From contig JAFTNI010000116.1 of NCBI GenBank assembly GCA_017451975.1, positions 1 through 6,911 of the forward strand: 6,911 nucleotides of DNA, written 5' to 3'. The position numbers were made by a program, and so were the translations under genes. Source of the stretch: Clostridia bacterium (GTDB lineage Bacteria; Bacillota; Clostridia; Oscillospirales; CAG-272). The notes beneath the pieces are model-generated. The model was given only the letters and a program-made list of their open reading frames with translations. It did not search any database and had not been told where the DNA came from. Positions 1 through 5,866 of the stretch are shown one piece after another. Numbering within the stretch: position 1 is the first letter of the stretch; every line of letters begins with the position of its first letter.

Positions 1-15
1 ATCGTCTAACTCTAA

Positions 16-1011
16 TTAGTATTTATTTAATATATTGAACTGGCGATAATATAAGCGATACGACCCATCGGTTGCTGCAAAAGGAAGTCCGATGAAATAT
101 ATTACAACGCCAAAAGCGATAACTGTTAAGAAATAAATGAGCAACGCCAATACTCTGCCGTGAGCTACGATATTTAAAAGCAGTGTGGCATATATAAAAA
201 CAACCGCTACAGAAATCGGTCCCCATATCAATCGCTTGCGAGATTGAGGAACTTGACCAGAACGAATTACGCCATAATAGCAGAAATGAATGCAGATAGG
301 AACTATTGCTATGCCAAAATATTCAAAAACATCTTTTGCCTCGCATAATATAAGATTTGGCAAACCCCAGATGGCGCAAAGAACGGCGATTACAAGAAAA
401 GAAATATTTTTGAATTTTACGAAACCCGCGCGTTCTTTTTGAGCAAAATCCAATACATCCCACAAAATCGTGTCTAGAATCCAAATAATGCCGCCAAAAA
501 CAAGAATAGTTACTTCAATGCTTTCCATAGCTTCTCGCCAAGCATCATCATTATGTAATCCGCATAATTCTGCAATTGTAAATACTAATATGAACGCTAT
601 GAAATACGCTAATAACACTTGACAGGTACGTCCGAGAGAAGAAAGCGAAAAACCCGTTTTATCTTCAATAGCTTCGTTCATTTTGGTATACGTTATCGTT
701 ATCAAGTGATGTATAATCAATGCACCACTGGCAACAATAGGCATAAGGATCGTTTTTATAATTTTCCAAGCTACAGGTTCATATACCCAGTCGCCATTAG
801 AATCTTTAAATGGTTTCCAATAAAATTTGCAGTTTGAGTTAATATACTTTCTTGCCAAAAATAAAATTAGAATAGAAAGTGGGTAGCAAACCAATGATAT
901 CGCCGCAAATCTATAGTCGGTTTTTACGGTCGCCAGAATGAGTAATGTGATGAATAATGCTGTATTCAATAAAAATGAAAGACATATCATCCAACGTGCT
1001 AAATGTTTCAT
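16..1011 (-). CDS. Polytopic membrane protein of unknown function
   Basis: The 331-residue product has about nine hydrophobic stretches long enough to span the membrane (roughly residues 8-28, 34-53, 85-107, 128-149, 165-186, 202-222, 230-249, 263-284 and 286-309). It therefore probably sits in the cytoplasmic membrane. I recognise no family, catalytic motif or transporter signature. Two polar stretches stand out: residues 55-82, rich in Lys, Trp and Tyr, and the acidic stretch 150-164 with HNDD. The ATG at 1009-1011 is preceded on the minus strand by a GGAGGT ribosome binding site, which fixes the start; the stop is TAA. A near-consensus promoter lies just upstream (1045-1073). The gene is divergent from a small ribbon-helix-helix regulator, which suggests that regulator controls it, but this is inference. 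It is more AT-rich than pepT next door. Confidence is high that it is a real gene and low on any role. Confidence 0.85.
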   Translation of the reverse strand: MKHLARWMICLSFLLNTALFITLLILATVKTDYRFAAISLVCYPLSILILFLARKYINSNCKFYWKPFKDSNGDWVYEPVAWKIIKTILMPIVASGALIIHHLITITYTKMNEAIEDKTGFSLSSLGRTCQVLLAYFIAFILVFTIAELCGLHNDDAWREAMESIEVTILVFGGIIWILDTILWDVLDFAQKERAGFVKFKNISFLVIAVLCAIWGLPNLILCEAKDVFEYFGIAIVPICIHFCYYGVIRSGQVPQSRKRLIWGPISVAVVFIYATLLLNIVAHGRVLALLIYFLTVIAFGVVIYFIGLPFAATDGSYRLYYRQFNILNKY

Positions 1012-1044
1012 AATAAACCTCCAAAAGTTTTTAATTTCAATCTT

Positions 1045-1073
1045 ATTTTATCCTACTTTATCCCACTTGTCAA
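1045..1073 (-). promoter_or_regulatory. Sigma-A type promoter for the membrane protein gene
   Basis: On the minus strand TTGACA (1068-1073) and TAAAAT (1045-1050) are separated by exactly 17 bases, close to consensus. Transcription would start near 1038, about 27 bases upstream of the ATG at 1011. The spacer is made up of a tandem 10-bp repeat, so the promoter could be blocked by a protein bound there. Confidence 0.7.
1047..1066. repeat. Tandem 10-bp repeat inside promoter spacer, candidate operator
   Basis: TTTATCCTAC (1047-1056) and TTTATCCCAC (1057-1066) are adjacent and match at 9 of 10 bases. A weaker third copy (1037-1046, 6 of 10) continues the period. Ribbon-helix-helix dimers of the CopG/Arc type commonly bind cooperatively to sites about one helical turn apart, and such a protein is encoded 55 bp away. 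The operator role is inference. Confidence 0.45.
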
Positions 1074-1090
1074 TACCCAAGAACATAAAA

Positions 1091-1099
1091 TGCTATAAT
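1091..1099 (+). promoter_or_regulatory. Extended -10 promoter for the ribbon-helix-helix gene
   Basis: TGCTATAAT (1091-1099) is a full extended -10 element (TGn then TATAAT). The only -35-like hexamer, TTGTCA (1067-1072), is 21 bases away, too far for normal spacing, and it overlaps the -35 of the divergent promoter. Transcription would start near 1106, giving a leader of about 15 bases. Confidence 0.5.
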
Positions 1100-1120
1100 A
1101 AAATAAAAAACGAGGTAAAA

Positions 1121-1309
1121 ATGAGACCGTTAAAAGAGAAAGTAAGTATAACTCTTGACAATGACATTGTGAAAAGGTTAAAGGAAGAAGCAGAAAAGGA
1201 TGAAAGAACGTTTTCTCAATATATAAATCTTGTATTGAAAGAGCATATTAAAAAACTTGATTCTTGCGGAGAAAAACAAGAAAATATGACTATATTGAAT
1301 AATATATGA
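1121..1309 (+). CDS. Ribbon-helix-helix (Arc/CopG-type) DNA-binding protein
   Basis: This 62-residue protein has the layout of a ribbon-helix-helix repressor. A short beta strand (about residues 6-13, KVSITLDN) is followed by helix A (about 14-27), a turn with RTFS (29-32), and helix B (about 32-46, QYINLVLKEHIKKL). A polar tail of about 15 residues follows. Proteins of this family dimerise and insert the paired strand into the DNA major groove. The reading frame is open upstream to 938, but the ATG at 1121 is chosen. It has GAGGT at 1112-1116 and a TATAAT at 1094-1099, and the domain starts right after it. A longer product would begin upstream of that promoter and inside the divergent gene. 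Such proteins are often antitoxins, but no toxin gene follows: the downstream neighbour is a convergent pepT. The most likely target is the promoter it shares with the membrane protein gene. Confidence 0.8.
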   Translation: MRPLKEKVSITLDNDIVKRLKEEAEKDERTFSQYINLVLKEHIKKLDSCGEKQENMTILNNI

Positions 1310-1327
1310 ATTCAGTTATAAGAAACG

Positions 1328-1373
1328 AACAAAAATATAGCAATGATATCGATATCATTGCTATATTTTTGTT
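1328..1373. terminator. 46-bp perfect palindrome, likely bidirectional terminator
   Basis: The 23-base arms 1328-1350 and 1351-1373 are exact reverse complements with no spacer. The arms end in A5 and T5 tracts, so either transcript would form a long hairpin followed by U-rich RNA. It lies between two convergent genes: 18 bases after the regulator stop and directly abutting the pepT stop. The stem is AT-rich, so termination may be weaker than with a GC-rich stem, and a zero-spacer palindrome this long is unusual for a plain terminator. Confidence 0.7.
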
Positions 1374-2603
1374 TTATTTTGCTATACCTTCGTTTACACT
1401 GTTTTTCACTATCTGCAAAAGGAGGTCGGTTATCTTTTCCATAGATTCTATACTCACGAATTCGAAGCGGGAATGGAAGTTTTCGCCGCCCGTGCAAAGG
1501 TTGGGGCAGGGCAAGCCCATGAAGGAAAGGCGCGCGCCGTCTGTGCCGCCGCGAATGGGCAGGGTTATCGGCTCTATGCCAACGTCTGCCATTGCTTTTT
1601 TCGCGCGTTCGATTATATACATATGATTTTCGATTATCTCCTTCATATTTGAGTAGGAGTCGCGCAGGTGAACCTCTGCCGTGCCCTCGCCGTGGCGCGC
1701 GTTTATTTCCTCTGCCGCCTTCAAAAATTGCTCTTTCATATGCGCGATTTTTGCTTTATCGTGGTCGCGCAAAATATAGCTCATTGTGGCAAGCTCTGTT
1801 TCTGCGGTCATTTTATAAAGGTTATGGAAGCCCTCATATCCTTCGGTTTTTTCAGGGACTTCGAGCGCAGGAAGAAGGGAATTGAACTCCATAGCCATTG
1901 TAACGGCGTTTTTCATTTTGTTTTTAGCAGAACCGGGGTGTATGGAAACGCCGTGAATAATTACCGTCGCGCCAGATGCGTTGAAGTTTTCATATTCAAG
2001 CTCGCCAAGCGCACCGCCGTCTACCGTATACGCATAATCTGCGGCAAATTTTTTCACGTCAAAATGGTCTGCCCCTCTGCCTACTTCTTCGTCGGGCGTG
2101 ATGCCTATTTTTATGGTGCCGTGTTCCTCGCCGCTTTTAATAAGGCGCTCCAGCATGGTAAGAATTTCTGCAATACCTGCTTTATCGTCTGCGCCGAGAA
2201 GTGTTGTGCCGTCGGTAACTATAAGGCGGTTACCCTTATATTTTTCAAGGCAGGGGTAATCGCTCGTTTTCATATAAATATTCTTTTCGGCGTTGAGCAG
2301 GATATCGCCGCCGTTATATTCAACAACGGCAGTTTTTATATTTTCATCTGCCGCGGCATCGGATGTGTCCATATGCGCGATAAATCCTATTGTATTAACG
2401 GGCTTACCCGTGTTTGCAGGGAGCGTGGCGTAAACGTAGCCAAGCTCGTCCATATGAGCGTCGGCAAGTCCTATTTCGCGAAGCTCCGCTACCAGAGCCG
2501 CGCCGAGCGCTTTCTGCTTTTCCGTGGTGGGAACAGTGTTGCTATCTGAACAAGACATAGTGGGATAGGAAACGTACTTTAAAAATCTTTCCGTAACTGT
2601 CAT
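1374..2603 (-). CDS. pepT: Peptidase T (tripeptide aminopeptidase, M20B)
   Basis: This cytoplasmic di-zinc aminopeptidase releases the N-terminal residue from tripeptides and works in the last steps of peptide use. At 409 residues it matches the usual PepT length (about 408). Metal-site motifs are intact and in order: IAHMDTSD with His77 and Asp79; GADDKAG with bridging Asp139; TPDEEVGRG with catalytic Glu172 and ligand Glu173; TVDGG with Asp195; and ENFHSRFE with His377. HGVSIHPGSAK (217-227) is the conserved segment of the lid/dimerisation domain, which occupies roughly 207-320. These residue roles are taken by alignment from memory to characterised PepT. The ATG at 2603 has AAGGAGAG a few bases upstream on the minus strand. 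The gene is monocistronic, divergent from a solute-binding lipoprotein and convergent with the small regulator. A peptide-scavenging link to that lipoprotein is possible but unproven. Confidence 0.97.
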   Translation of the reverse strand: MTVTERFLKYVSYPTMSCSDSNTVPTTEKQKALGAALVAELREIGLADAHMDELGYVYATLPANTGKPVNTIGFIAHMDTSDAAADENIKTAVVEYNGGDILLNAEKNIYMKTSDYPCLEKYKGNRLIVTDGTTLLGADDKAGIAEILTMLERLIKSGEEHGTIKIGITPDEEVGRGADHFDVKKFAADYAYTVDGGALGELEYENFNASGATVIIHGVSIHPGSAKNKMKNAVTMAMEFNSLLPALEVPEKTEGYEGFHNLYKMTAETELATMSYILRDHDKAKIAHMKEQFLKAAEEINARHGEGTAEVHLRDSYSNMKEIIENHMYIIERAKKAMADVGIEPITLPIRGGTDGARLSFMGLPCPNLCTGGENFHSRFEFVSIESMEKITDLLLQIVKNSVNEGIAK

Positions 2604-2640
2604 AAAATCTCTCCTTAAATAAAATCTACTCTATAATATT

Positions 2641-2669
2641 ACTATACCGCTTTTTAGGTAAAAAATCAA
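2641..2669 (-). promoter_or_regulatory. Promoter for pepT
   Basis: On the minus strand TTGATT (2664-2669) and TATAGT (2641-2646) are 17 bases apart. Transcription would start near 2634, about 31 bases before the ATG. TTTTTAG occurs at 2651-2657 and again at 2671-2677, 20 bp (two helical turns) apart and each followed by an A-tract, so this stretch may be bent. Confidence 0.6.
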
Positions 2670-2718
2670 GTTTTTAGCAAAAAACACTTTAATCTCATGG
2701 CATAATTCGCTTTTTCAC

Positions 2719-2747
2719 TTGAAAAACATGCTACTATATGGTAAAAT
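2719..2747 (+). promoter_or_regulatory. Promoter for the solute-binding lipoprotein gene
   Basis: TTGAAA (2719-2724) and TAAAAT (2742-2747) are separated by 17 bases. The start would be near 2754, with a leader of about 35 bases ending in the ribosome binding site GGAGGA (2780-2785). Around 50 bp separates it from the divergent pepT promoter. No operator palindrome is evident. Confidence 0.6.
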
Positions 2748-2789
2748 ATTATATCAATAGCAAACATCGGTAATTATACGGAGGATATT

Positions 2790-4442
2790 ATGAAAAAGAT
2801 TATAACTTTCATTCTTGCCTTTTGCTTTTTTGCTTTATCGCTTGCTTCATGCGATTATGATATATACGTAGCCGAGGAAATAACAAGCAAGGCGACCAAC
2901 ACTTCTGCCACACGCGGCACTTCGTCGGTTACCGTGCCAAGCTCGGGCACTTCGGCAGATACAAAGCATACGGTAACAACACATACCGCTACAATCCCTA
3001 CAATGGTTGGCACAACCTCTATGCCGCCCATTTACACCCCGGGAATAACCACTATACCGAATATAACCACTATGCCGGATATAGTTACAACTCCCACTTT
3101 AGACGTGTGGCACAATCCTACACCGCCCGACGGCGCACGCGCGGGATATGAAGACGTCGATTTCGCAGGGTATACGTTTACTTTTGCTTCTCCGCTTGAT
3201 AATGCAGACGGTTGGGGCGACTACGAGGTATACGCCGAGGAAAACGGAGAAGGCATACTCGATTCCGCTATCAGCGAGAGAAATACCTATTTATTTGAAT
3301 ATTACGATGCCTTTATCGAGGTCATAGACATTAACAGCGGCGTTCTTGAAAATGATTTTGCCACGGGCTCTAACAACGTCGATATCGTGCTCGACAGATA
3401 TAATATCCAAGCAAAAACTGCGGAAAACTACTTGAATTTCCACGATATAGGGCTTAAACTGGAAAATCCTTGCTGGGATCAGAATTTTATTAAAGACATG
3501 ACCGTAAACGGCAAGCTATACGCTATGCTCGGCTCGTTTTCGCTTACGGCTTTTGATGCTACGTGGGTGATGTTCTTCAACAAAGAGGTTCAGGAAAGCA
3601 ACGAACAGCTGCGTGACGTTAACTTCTATAATTTGGTTTATAATAACGAATGGACACTCGATAAATTCTTCGAGCTTTCAAAGCTTGCACGCAGAGATGA
3701 CGGCAACGGAGAAATGGAAATAGGAACAGACATTTTCGGATTTATTTCAGATACAAACAGTATACGCGGCCTCTACTTCGGCGCGGGGCAGAGTTATGTA
3801 ACGTCAACAACGTATGCAAACGGATACACAATGTTTGAAAGCGCTTTTACTGAAGCCGCTGAAAATGCCACATCTAAAATTATTGATATTTATGCACATG
3901 AATCTACAGCGATAGCAAGCAGATCAATATGCGAAGCTCAAACAAGAAGAAACGGCGCGCTCTTCAACGCCGACGTGTTGCGTCAATTATCATACTACGC
4001 GGGCAAGCAGGGCGAAAACCCAGAGCCCGCCTCGGTTGGTGTGCTCCCTTTCCCCAAGCTTTCGCCCGAGCAAGCGGATTACAAGCACTACGTTGATAAC
4101 CGCGCTATATATATGTATATTCCCAAAAATTGCTTCGATATAGAAAGAATGAGGAATTTCCTGGAGCTTTATGCTTACCACAGCTTCTTTACGGTTTACA
4201 ATTCGTATTTCAACCTCTACAAATATACGTATACGGTGGACACAGAATCTCCTGAAATGATTGACATAATTATTCAGTCTCGTTCATTCGACCTTGCATA
4301 CCAATATAACCTTGCCGCGGCAGACGTTAAGTATACCGACGGTGTAATATCACAGAAAAACATTATTTCCGAGTATGGCAGTGATTTAAGCAGAGAAATA
4401 GTGACCGCTGCAAACGCATACAGAGAAAGCCTTCCCGATTGA
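2790..4442 (+). CDS. Solute-binding lipoprotein with Thr/Pro-rich linker
   Basis: The 550-residue protein begins with a lipoprotein signal peptide: charged MKK, a hydrophobic core, and the lipobox LASC, with Cys21 as the predicted lipidated residue. It should be anchored on the outer face of the membrane. Residues 33-110 form a low-complexity Thr/Ser/Pro linker containing a small tandem repeat. The remaining 440 residues resemble extracellular solute-binding proteins of family 1 (sugar-type ABC transporters). Recognisable segments are CWDQ with VNGKLYAMLG (229-248), MFFNKEV (261-267), NNEWTLDKFFEL (285-296), and VGVLPFPKLSPEQADYKHYV (416-435), a typical motif near the C-terminal lobe. Orphan proteins of this type are abundant in Clostridia. 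No permease or ATPase gene lies in the window, so the substrate cannot be inferred; it may share a transporter elsewhere or act as a surface sensor or scavenger. The start is fixed by GGAGGA four bases upstream and by the signal peptide. Confidence 0.85.
   Translation: MKKIITFILAFCFFALSLASCDYDIYVAEEITSKATNTSATRGTSSVTVPSSGTSADTKHTVTTHTATIPTMVGTTSMPPIYTPGITTIPNITTMPDIVTTPTLDVWHNPTPPDGARAGYEDVDFAGYTFTFASPLDNADGWGDYEVYAEENGEGILDSAISERNTYLFEYYDAFIEVIDINSGVLENDFATGSNNVDIVLDRYNIQAKTAENYLNFHDIGLKLENPCWDQNFIKDMTVNGKLYAMLGSFSLTAFDATWVMFFNKEVQESNEQLRDVNFYNLVYNNEWTLDKFFELSKLARRDDGNGEMEIGTDIFGFISDTNSIRGLYFGAGQSYVTSTTYANGYTMFESAFTEAAENATSKIIDIYAHESTAIASRSICEAQTRRNGALFNADVLRQLSYYAGKQGENPEPASVGVLPFPKLSPEQADYKHYVDNRAIYMYIPKNCFDIERMRNFLELYAYHSFFTVYNSYFNLYKYTYTVDTESPEMIDIIIQSRSFDLAYQYNLAAADVKYTDGVISQKNIISEYGSDLSREIVTAANAYRESLPD
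3045..3098 (+). repeat. In-frame 18-bp tandem repeat in the lipoprotein linker
   Basis: Units at 3045-3062 and 3063-3080 match at 16 of 18 bases and encode ITTIPN and ITTMPD. A degenerate third unit (3081-3098) encodes IVTTPT. The unit length keeps the frame, so copy-number change would lengthen or shorten the linker without breaking the protein. Confidence 0.75.
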
Positions 4443-4459
4443 TATATTCATTTAAACAA

Positions 4460-4489
4460 AAAAAGTAACGGGTAAAACCGTTACTTTTT
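4460..4489. terminator. Bidirectional rho-independent terminator
   Basis: AAAAAGTAACGG (4460-4471) pairs perfectly with CCGTTACTTTTT (4478-4489) around a six-base loop, with T-tracts on the 3' side on both strands. It lies between the convergent lipoprotein (stop at 4442) and metallopeptidase (stop at 4494) genes and can serve both. Confidence 0.9.
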
Positions 4490-4493
4490 GAAT

Positions 4494-5189
4494 TTAATTT
4501 CTTCTGTTGCTGTTTACTATAGAAAGCAGGCGTAGAAGCTGAAGCAAGGAAACCGCAAGCGCGGCAACGTATGTCAGTGCGGCGGCGGAAAGAACCTTGC
4601 CCGCGGCAGAAAGCTCTTCACCCCTCAAAAGCCCCGAGCTTTCTATGGAATCAAGCGCTCTGCGGCTTGCATTGAACTCTGTTGGCAGTGTAAGCAGCTG
4701 AAAAAGCGTGGAAAGAGCGAAGCACGCAACGCCGATATACGCTATATAAATAAACTGCGTACCTGCGCTTGCAAACAGGATACCGAGCAATATAAGCGGC
4801 ATAGCAAGGCGGGAGCCGATATTCGTTACGGGAATAATAGCATTACGAAGTGTGAGCGGCACGTAACCGTTTGCATACTGTACGGCGTGGCCCGCTTCGT
4901 GGGCGGCAACGCCTATAGCCGAGGCTGATGAAGCGCCGTAAACGCTTTCGGAAAGGCGGATAACGTTCGAGCGCGGGTCGAAGTGGTCGGTAAGATTACC
5001 GGGTATACGCTCTATGCGTACGTTATATAAGCCGTTGGCATCAAGCACGCGGCGCGCGGCCTCTGCACCCGTTATACCGCTTGCGGGGCGCACCGAAGAA
5101 TATTTTTTAAAAGTTGTATTTACCTTTATGCTTGCCCACACAGAAAAAACAGTGGCAACCAAAAGAAGAATTATATATTTGAAATCCAA
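4494..5189 (-). CDS. YugP-type membrane zinc metallopeptidase
   Basis: This integral membrane metallopeptidase belongs to the Zn_peptidase_2 (YugP) family, whose substrates are poorly known. From the chosen start it has 231 residues, near the roughly 225 of B. subtilis YugP. An N-terminal membrane helix (about 2-20) precedes a soluble part with TGAEAARRVLDANGL and TDHFDP (67-72). The zinc motif HEAGH is at 97-101, with Glu98 as the catalytic base. Further membrane segments follow at about 128-143, 146-168 and 202-222. PTEFNASRRAL (169-179) is the family's other conserved block, and its Glu171 is a plausible third metal ligand (inference). No ATG fits the N-terminus. AGGAGGT lies 8 bases before a TTG at 5187-5189; the TTG two codons further upstream (5195) is only 2 bases from it, too close. 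The gene is divergent from another HExxH enzyme, but there is no evidence that they act together. Confidence 0.92.
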   Translation of the reverse strand: MDFKYIILLLVATVFSVWASIKVNTTFKKYSSVRPASGITGAEAARRVLDANGLYNVRIERIPGNLTDHFDPRSNVIRLSESVYGASSASAIGVAAHEAGHAVQYANGYVPLTLRNAIIPVTNIGSRLAMPLILLGILFASAGTQFIYIAYIGVACFALSTLFQLLTLPTEFNASRRALDSIESSGLLRGEELSAAGKVLSAAALTYVAALAVSLLQLLRLLSIVNSNRRN

Positions 5190-5197
5190 GAACAAAT

Positions 5198-5204
5198 ACC
5201 TCCT
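5198..5204 (-). promoter_or_regulatory. Ribosome binding site deciding the TTG start
   Basis: A full AGGAGGT on the minus strand stands 8 bases from the TTG at 5189 and only 2 from the TTG at 5195. Normal spacing is about 5-10 bases, so the downstream TTG is preferred. The very strong site plausibly compensates for the weak start codon. Confidence 0.7.
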
Positions 5205-5223
5205 GAAATTATTTGGTATTATA

Positions 5224-5253
5224 ATTTTACAACATTTTATATTGAATAATCAA
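5224..5253 (-). promoter_or_regulatory. Probable promoter for the YugP-type gene
   Basis: On the minus strand TTGATT (5248-5253) and TAAAAT (5224-5229) are 18 bases apart. The region is so AT-rich that chance matches are likely, so this is only the best candidate. Confidence 0.4.
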
Positions 5254-5270
5254 TACAAAAAATGTAAACA
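5242..5270 (+). promoter_or_regulatory. Weak candidate promoter for the YgjP-type gene
   Basis: TTGAAT (5242-5247) and TAAACA (5265-5270) are 17 bases apart and would overlap the divergent promoter. The match is moderate and the surrounding DNA is AT-rich. Confidence 0.3.
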
Positions 5271-5300
5271 AAAAATTAAAATTGAAGAAGGAATAGCAAA

Positions 5301-5831
5301 ATGAAAGAAAAATTACCCGAATTTGAGCTTATACGCTCCTCCAGGAAAACGGTTTGCGTGCAGATCACGCGCGAGGCGAAGGTCGTTGTTCGCGCTCCGC
5401 GCAGAATGAAAAGGGAAGCGATAGATGCTTTTGTAAATAAACACGCAAGCTGGATAGAAGAACACCTCAGAAGAAGGGAAGAGAAAAACGAGCGCGAAAG
5501 CGTGGGGGAAGAAAGGGAAAACGAGCTTCGCGCGCTTGCAAAAATAATTATTCCCCAAAAGGTAGAGAAATTTGCGGGTATTATGAACGTTCGCCCCATA
5601 AGTGTGAAAATAACGGGGGCAAAAACCCGCTTCGGCTCTTGCTCCGGCAAAAACGGACTTTGCTTTTCGTGGAGAGTAATGCTTTACCCCGAAAAGGCGA
5701 TAGATTACGTCGTGGTGCATGAGCTTTCCCACATTATTCACCACGACCACAGCAAGGATTTCTGGAAGACGGTAGAAAAATATATGCCCGATTACAAAGA
5801 AGCAGAAAAGATTTTAAAGGGCAAAGATTGA
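5301..5831 (+). CDS. YgjP/WSS1-type zinc metallopeptidase, short form
   Basis: The 176-residue protein has no signal peptide or membrane segment, so it is probably cytoplasmic. It matches the YgjP-like (DUF45) metallopeptidase family, related in its zinc site to SprT and WSS1 proteases. The N-terminal part (about 8-55) carries the family's strand pattern RKTVCVQITREAKVVVRAP and a helix ending in SWIEEH. A charged helical stretch rich in Glu and Arg follows (about 52-80). The C-terminal half has KTRFGSCS (108-115; RWGSC in many relatives), IDYVVVHELSH with the zinc ligands His140 and His144 and catalytic Glu141, a likely third ligand His150, and DHSKDFW plus MPDY. Members are often around 230 residues; the segment between the charged helix and KTRFGSC is shorter here, apparently without loss of the active site. 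AAGGA lies 8 bases before the ATG. The substrate is unknown. Confidence 0.9.
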   Translation: MKEKLPEFELIRSSRKTVCVQITREAKVVVRAPRRMKREAIDAFVNKHASWIEEHLRRREEKNERESVGEERENELRALAKIIIPQKVEKFAGIMNVRPISVKITGAKTRFGSCSGKNGLCFSWRVMLYPEKAIDYVVVHELSHIIHHDHSKDFWKTVEKYMPDYKEAEKILKGKD

Positions 5832-5834
5832 GTT

Positions 5835-5866
5835 GGCTATGTTTGCCAAACAAGCCTATTTTTTTT
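5835..5866 (+). terminator. Rho-independent terminator after the YgjP-type gene
   Basis: GGCT (5835-5838) pairs with AGCC (5853-5856). An inner stem TGTTT/AAACA closes over GCC, with one bulged A. TATTTTTTTT follows directly. It begins four bases after the stop codon. An alternative hairpin GCCTA (5854-5858) with TAGGC (5866-5870) would consume the T-tract. Confidence 0.8.

Noticed and set aside
938..1120. In-frame N-terminal extension of the ribbon-helix-helix gene
   Set aside because: It overlaps the divergent gene and would start upstream of the extended -10 element; the ATG at 1121 has its own ribosome binding site and begins the domain.
1121..1309. Toxin-antitoxin system based on the ribbon-helix-helix protein
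   Set aside because: No small toxin gene (RelE, PIN, PemK type) is adjacent; the divergent 331-residue membrane protein is far larger than a typical type II toxin. Kept only as a remote alternative.
1306..1626. 106-residue frame overlapping the regulator stop as ATGA, possible toxin partner
   Set aside because: It runs through the palindrome and then antisense to the conserved pepT 3' end; no toxin-like features, and its sequence is explained by pepT.
1668..2549. Long 293-residue open frame on the plus strand
   Set aside because: It is entirely antisense to pepT, which has all catalytic motifs; Cys/Phe-rich low-quality translation typical of a shadow frame.
3045..3098. CRISPR-like repeats
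   Set aside because: The 18-bp units are directly adjacent without spacers and lie in frame inside a lipoprotein linker.
5313..5750. 145-residue open frame on the minus strand
   Set aside because: Antisense to the YgjP-type metallopeptidase, whose zinc motif is conserved; no ribosome binding site or recognisable domain.
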